In this document: positions 60,806 to 64,000 of the stretch, piece after piece | Position numbering within the stretch: the first letter of the stretch is position 1 | Layout: every line of letters starts with the position of its first letter | Origin: Dokdonia sinensis | GTDB taxonomy: Bacteria; Bacteroidota; Bacteroidia; Flavobacteriales; Flavobacteriaceae | Reading direction: 5' to 3' | DNA length: 64,000 nt | Assembly (NCBI RefSeq): GCF_003688895.1 | Contig: NZ_REFV01000016.1 | Span: 20,803-84,802, forward strand | Made by a program: the position numbers and the translations under genes | Notes under the pieces: generated by a model | The model's input: the letters and a program-made list of their open reading frames with translations, nothing else | Told to the model about the DNA's origin: nothing | Databases searched by the model: none

Positions 60806-61232
60806 GTGGCTTCGATACGGAATGATCTTCCTCTGTTTAGTGGGATTTGTTTTTGTTCGCTTTCGCGAAAGCGCCCTCTTCTACGATCCGCTTATCATAT
60901 TTTTTAAGACAGATTACCAAGCCCAACCGCTACCAGAAATGGAAACCTTAAAATACCTCCTCAACATTGCATTGAGATTTATGATACATATGATGTTATC
61001 TCTCGCCATACTGTGGCTAGTTTTTCAAGAGGTAGGTATCGTGAGGTTCTCATTGATTTTATATGTGGCAATTTTTACCGTTCTCCTAACTGTGCTCACC
61101 ATAATGATAAACAATGCTGGAGCCGAAAGTTATCGCTCCCTGTTCTACGTGCGCAGGTTTTTAATACAGCCTATACTCATATTTATACTCATACCCGCTT
61201 TTTACTATTACCGTAAGGCAAATCGTCCATAG
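60798..61232 (+). CDS. Exosortase F system-associated membrane protein
   Basis: A 144-residue membrane protein with four hydrophobic segments. It ends in a basic YYRKANRP tail and has LRFMIHMMLSLAILWLVFQE and NNAGAESYRSLFYVRRF blocks typical of the TIGR04127-type partner of XrtF. The two genes overlap by eight bases. A perfect palindrome (60858-60873) is read in frame as RFRESALF. Its role is presumably to assist the exosortase. Confidence 0.88.
   Translation: MHKWLRYGMIFLCLVGFVFVRFRESALFYDPLIIFFKTDYQAQPLPEMETLKYLLNIALRFMIHMMLSLAILWLVFQEVGIVRFSLILYVAIFTVLLTVLTIMINNAGAESYRSLFYVRRFLIQPILIFILIPAFYYYRKANRP
60858..60873. repeat. CGCTTTCGCGAAAGCG palindrome inside the XrtF partner gene
   Basis: A perfect 16-bp copy read as RFRES, the third reading seen in the window besides AFAKA and LSRKR. 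Confidence 0.85.
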
Positions 61233-61263
61233 GGTTGTATTTTTGTAGTCAAATTTAAATAGG

Positions 61264-61815
61264 ATGAAAAAGTATATCATTGCCTTTACTGTACTTGCTA
61301 CAGTAGCTTGTAAAAATAATAGAGAGCCAGAAATAAAACAGGCGCCAAGTCAAGTACAAAAAGTAGATACCGCTCCCCAAGACCTAAATAAAACCGATAG
61401 CAAGGAGCAAGTCTCTTTTGAAAATGAAGCATTTACAAAAGTGTATACAGCATATCTTGACCTTAAGGCTGCACTTGTAAATACGGACGTCTCTACCTCA
61501 AAAAATGCCTTAGATGCCTTTTTAAAAACAGTTGAAAACAATGATTCATTCTCAAATATAATGACGGCTACTATGCCTGTAATACAAGAGAGTGAAGTTG
61601 CTGAGATACGTAAAGGATTTGAAAATATTACCGCAGCCGTTGAGGCACAGATCGCTCAGGAAACAATTACTTCTGGAACCATTTTTAAGCAGTACTGCCC
61701 GATGGCTTTTGACGGAAAAGGAGCTTACTGGCTTTCTGACTCTAAGGAGGTACGTAATCCTTACTTTGGCGATAAGATGCTTAAGTGTGGTGTTGTAGAT
61801 AAAGAAATCAATTAA
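61264..61815 (+). CDS. DUF3347 lipoprotein
   Basis: A 183-residue lipoprotein (signal ending TVACK, Cys at about residue 16). The DUF3347 domain covers about residues 55-175: FTKVYTAYLDLKAALVNTD at the start and the KQYCPMAFDGKGAYWLSDS and NPYFGDKMLKCG blocks at the end. This domain is often found with copper/heavy-metal efflux systems, and its two Cys with Met and Asp/His residues suggest metal binding. No efflux genes are nearby. The next small membrane gene begins two bases after the stop codon. Confidence 0.88.
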   Translation: MKKYIIAFTVLATVACKNNREPEIKQAPSQVQKVDTAPQDLNKTDSKEQVSFENEAFTKVYTAYLDLKAALVNTDVSTSKNALDAFLKTVENNDSFSNIMTATMPVIQESEVAEIRKGFENITAAVEAQIAQETITSGTIFKQYCPMAFDGKGAYWLSDSKEVRNPYFGDKMLKCGVVDKEIN

Positions 61816-61817
61816 TT

Positions 61818-62036
61818 ATGGCTACAAAAAGAAAAATAACCTTCGTACAAATCCTTACTGTAGTAATGATCGTGCTGGCTGTAATTTGGGAAAAGAATGT
61901 CCAAGAATGGTTTACACTCAATCCCGGTAAGGCAGATATACATCGAGTAGATTTGTTTGTAATTGTGCCCCTTATTGTCACCTTGCTTGCGGTTTCCATA
62001 TTTCAGCTTACGCGCAAGGGAGACGAGCAGCGCTAA
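61818..62036 (+). CDS. Small two-helix membrane protein
   Basis: A 72-residue protein with two membrane helices (about residues 8-24 and 46-62), a basic N-terminus (MATKRKI) and a basic C-terminus. No family is recognised. It is coupled to the DUF3347 gene with a two-base gap and probably shares its transcript. Confidence 0.72.
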   Translation: MATKRKITFVQILTVVMIVLAVIWEKNVQEWFTLNPGKADIHRVDLFVIVPLIVTLLAVSIFQLTRKGDEQR

Positions 62037-62133
62037 TATTTAACACTAGAAAATCCGTTAAATTATAGCCAATAAAAGTATCAACTTGAATTCTCCTGGC
62101 GTACATTTATTCTATAATTAAAACATCGGTTTT

Positions 62134-62232
62134 ATGAAACAGACTAAGTCTAATGCAAAGCCAGCTCCAGCGCGCTCACAAGCAAAAGTTGCAGCAAAAA
62201 AGGCTCCGCAGGCTCCTTCTAGAAAGAAGTAA
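62134..62232 (+). CDS. 32-residue Lys/Ala/Pro-rich basic peptide
   Basis: ATG at 62134, TAA at 62230. The product begins MKQTKSNAKPAPARSQAKVA and ends AKKAPQAPSRKK. About a third of the residues are Lys or Arg, and the rest is mainly Ala, Pro and Ser, like the tails of histone-H1-like proteins. It stands alone with its own terminator, which supports a real short gene. A role in nucleic acid binding is inference. Confidence 0.55.
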   Translation: MKQTKSNAKPAPARSQAKVAAKKAPQAPSRKK

Positions 62233-62283
62233 CTACTGCCTCACGACACCTCACAGGTTTGTCGTACAAATTCGGAAAAACGA

Positions 62284-62310
62284 AAAACCGTCCTTAAAAA
62301 AGACGGTTTT
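62284..62310 (+). terminator. Terminator after the 32-residue peptide gene
   Basis: AAAACCGTC (62284-62292) pairs with GACGGTTTT (62302-62310), followed by a T-rich tail. It lies 52 bases past the stop codon. Confidence 0.85.
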
Positions 62311-62405
62311 CTTGTTTTATGTGTTTGTGTACTGGAGGCTTTTATTTTGGGGGTGTGAATATTTAATGAGTTATATAAGGTGTTGTACGCAGGCTTTTTG
62401 CTGCT

Positions 62406-62630
62406 TTATATCAAATTCGATATTTGAATTAACATTGAAATTCCGTAAATGACTGATATAATAATTATCGCTTTTTTTATTGTCTTTCCGTGCTTGTTCG
62501 TCCAATTAAAATAATCAGATTTTTTGGATTCAGAAACTTTCCAATTTCCATTTGCGTATTTAAAACCAAAGTACATTAAAATAGTAAAAACTGAAATACC
62601 AATTAGCGATGTCAATAATGATGGCTCCAT
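62406..62630 (-). CDS. Small two-helix membrane protein
   Basis: A 74-residue protein with membrane helices near residues 3-24 and 53-71 and a charged middle (NGNWKVSESKKSDYFNW). The sequence is AT-rich compared with the genes before 62 kb, like the next two genes. No family is recognised. It lies 17 bases after the 141-residue membrane gene, so the two are probably one unit. Confidence 0.65.
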   Translation of the reverse strand: MEPSLLTSLIGISVFTILMYFGFKYANGNWKVSESKKSDYFNWTNKHGKTIKKAIIIISVIYGISMLIQISNLI

Positions 62631-62647
62631 TTAATTTTATTTAGTTA

Positions 62648-63073
62648 CTAATTCCGATTTGTTCTTAGATTAATTAAATATAAAACTCTGCCGAAATACA
62701 TTAAAAATGGTATTCCGCTTCCAAGTGTTATTGCAAAAAGAAAGCTGTCATACTCCCAAGTTCCATAACAAACAAAAAGAAATGAAATCAGCATTAAAGT
62801 CAGACCGATATAAATCCAGTTCTTTTTGTTCAAAATATTTTTTGAAAACAATAGTGAAATTGAAATAAGTTTTCCAATTAAAGAAACCAAAGCGATTAAA
62901 ATCAGACTACTTTCAAACGGATATTCTTTCTGAAAGTCAAATCCACTCTTAATTAGAGTCGGAATACTTATAAATTCGAACATTACCATTATTCCGTAAC
63001 CGTGTCCAGCAGGAACTCCAATCAGGATTATTGAGTTCAGAATTAAGGTTATTATTATAGCTCTTTTTATCAA
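62648..63073 (-). CDS. Four-helix membrane protein of unknown function
   Basis: A 141-residue protein with four hydrophobic segments and short loops. GVPAGHGYGIMVMFEF follows the first helix. I recognise no family. It is AT-rich. The region upstream (63074-63349) has no gene and carries the attC-like hairpin. Confidence 0.68.
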   Translation of the reverse strand: MIKRAIIITLILNSIILIGVPAGHGYGIMVMFEFISIPTLIKSGFDFQKEYPFESSLILIALVSLIGKLISISLLFSKNILNKKNWIYIGLTLMLISFLFVCYGTWEYDSFLFAITLGSGIPFLMYFGRVLYLINLRTNRN

Positions 63074-63278
63074 TTATAGTTCGGTTTTCAGCTTGCGTGC
63101 AACGGCAGCCTGCCTATAAACTCAAACTCAATCCCTGAGAATCGCGCATTTAAAATTTTTGAAGACACCTACCCGAGTACTAAAGTTATAAAAATAGGTT
63201 TTTAGACAGTATGAAGGTCTCGTATAACCTTCATTTACAGGTTAATAAGCGTTAATTTTTGATTAAGAACTGACGTTA

Positions 63279-63323
63279 GCAATTCGGAGTGGATTCGGAC
63301 GTAGTCGAATCCGCCGTAATTGC
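63279..63323. repeat. attC-like imperfect hairpin between cassette-style genes
   Basis: Outer arms GCAATT-CGG (63279-63287) and CCG-T-AATTGC (63314-63323) with one unpaired T. Inner arms GGATTCG (63291-63297) and CGAATCC (63306-63312). Spacers of three and one bases lie between them. The two-stem layout with an extrahelical base resembles integron attC sites. GTTAGC precedes it and GTTATAC follows at 63325-63331. There is no integrase gene in the window. Confidence 0.5.
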
Positions 63324-63349
63324 AGTTATACATTTGTTGCCCGCAGTAT

Positions 63350-63826
63350 TTATTTTCGTTCATAAATCAATACGTATTTTTCTCTGTCAGCAATTGTCAT
63401 TGAATCAGTTCCGAATATTAAAATTCTTTTCTTAACTGCTTTTTGATAATAAAATCCGTCTTTCCTTTTAGTTACAATTTTAGCTTTCTTTAAAGAAGGC
63501 AAATAAGGACTGTCAGGTTCAATTCGTAATTCCAAATTTATTTCGTTCGTTTTTTTGTCCAAAAACCAAGTTCCGTATGAAGTATTCAAAGGGTTAAAAC
63601 TTTTATAAGTTCCGTCGTCATTGAAAATATAGCTGTCTCGATTTACTTTTTCTATTCCCATATCACGACCGAATCTTGTCAGAGGAATTTTTGTCTGTTT
63701 TTCTCCGTTCTCATCTTGCAATTCGATAAATGTCCATTCTCCGATTAAATCAGATTCGGCTACTTCTTGGGAAATTCCAACTTCAAAAATCAGCAAGATT
63801 AATATTGTGAATATCGGTTTTCTCAT
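63350..63826 (-). CDS. Secreted lipocalin-like protein
   Basis: A 158-residue protein with a signal peptide (about residues 1-19, ending GISQE). The mature part begins DLIGEWTFIEL, the G-x-W motif of lipocalin-like domains, and continues with alternating strands including YIFNDDGTYKSFNPL and GTWFLDKKTNEINLELR. Function unknown. AT-rich. GGGCAAC sequences occur just beyond both ends of the gene (63334-63340 on the minus strand, 63832-63838 on the plus strand), which fits a cassette-like unit. Confidence 0.75.
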   Translation of the reverse strand: MRKPIFTILILLIFEVGISQEVAESDLIGEWTFIELQDENGEKQTKIPLTRFGRDMGIEKVNRDSYIFNDDGTYKSFNPLNTSYGTWFLDKKTNEINLELRIEPDSPYLPSLKKAKIVTKRKDGFYYQKAVKKRILIFGTDSMTIADREKYVLIYERK

Positions 63827-63874
63827 ATTGTGGGCAACTCGTTATATAATAACTTTTATCGTCGATATCCCGTT

Positions 63875-64000
63875 GTAGACTTCCCCATAAATAGGACAGT
63901 TACTAATTCGAATTTACTAACTTTAAATTCAAACTGTCATTATGAAAAGCAGCAAATTTAGTGAGAGTCAGATTATCAAAGCTCTCAAAGAAAATGAACA
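63875..64000 (+). mobile_element. Left end of an IS3-family insertion sequence (cut by window edge)
   Basis: A terminal inverted-repeat-like sequence, TGTAGACTTCCCCATAAATA followed by GGACAGT, begins at 63875, with the TG end typical of IS3 elements. The transposase gene starts 68 bases further on. The right end is outside the window, so neither target duplication nor completeness can be judged. Confidence 0.75.
63943..64000 (+). CDS. IS3-family transposase OrfA, N-terminus only
   Basis: The 19 visible codons read MKSSKFSESQIIKALKENE, the start of an IS3/IS911-type OrfA helix-turn-helix protein (compare the usual KFTEAQI-I-ALKE pattern). The rest lies past the window edge. OrfA normally joins OrfB by programmed -1 frameshifting. 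Confidence 0.85.

Noticed and set aside
61264..62036. Heavy-metal efflux operon suggested by DUF3347
   Set aside because: No CusA/CusB/CusC, P-type ATPase or regulator lies nearby.

Overview
The window is about 64 kb of chromosome from a marine Flavobacteriaceae bacterium (Bacteroidota), most like the Dokdonia/Krokinobacter group. The grounds are the complete gliding/type IX secretion core gldK-gldL-gldM-gldN, an XrtF-type exosortase pair, two neighbouring cytochrome oxidase subunit III genes, a FolK-deoxynucleoside kinase fusion, and promoters of the Bacteroidota type (TTG, about 20 bases, TAnnTTTG). The palindrome CGCTTTCGCGAAAGCG occurs about twenty times in the window, both between and inside genes. 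The genus is inferred from gene content only. No rRNA, tRNA or CRISPR array was recognised.

Layout. 1-6 kb: two secreted proteins sharing an upstream palindrome, a GSCFA protein, a GxxExxY gene framed by inverted repeats, and alaS. 6-18 kb: an M23 peptidase with a MerR regulator, a LemA/TPM cluster, a lipoprotein, a MazEF-type toxin-antitoxin pair, CotH kinase, folK-dNK, a queuosine-precursor transporter and an AsmA protein. 18-27 kb: a DUF3857/transglutaminase membrane protein, patatin, then a minus-strand respiratory cluster (cyoE, two coxIII, coxIV, a terminator, a thioredoxin-like protein, SCO, DUF420 and a small CxxC protein) for heme O synthesis and for building a heme-copper oxidase. 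27-34 kb: an MBL hydrolase and a VOC protein, followed by an old 2.7-kb tandem duplication of a metalloprotease-like lipoprotein module. Both copies have a C9 tract in the promoter. The second copy carries an amber codon just after its lipobox, and gene fragments lie at the duplication joint.

34-47 kb: an FAD oxidoreductase, gldNMLK, an arginase-fold protein that has lost metal ligands, topA, and two LpxR-like outer membrane proteins. 47-52 kb: miaB, a sigma-54 activator, lptE, a TPR-like protein and secG. 52-58 kb: the most unusual locus, apparently one co-oriented unit: a lipoprotein, five paralogous 7-TM proteins of about 210 residues, a 44-residue single-pass peptide resembling the kinase's membrane anchor, a histidine kinase with no extracytoplasmic sensor, and a NarL/LuxR response regulator. 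An identical 15-bp inverted repeat lies upstream of the lipoprotein and of the 44-residue gene, and a relative of it lies in the C9 promoters. 58-62 kb: asnS, free-methionine-R-sulfoxide reductase, XrtF with its partner, and DUF3347. 62-64 kb: a 32-residue basic peptide and AT-rich hypothetical genes with an attC-like hairpin, ending in the left end of an IS3-family element.

Small repeats shape much of the non-coding DNA. All four copies found of a GC-rich palindrome are inserted inside a CGCTTTCGCGAAAGCG palindrome. Two of these are 21 bp and in frame within signal peptides; the two outside genes are 20 bp. Four arrays of heptamer tandem repeats occur, three of them close to the same palindrome.
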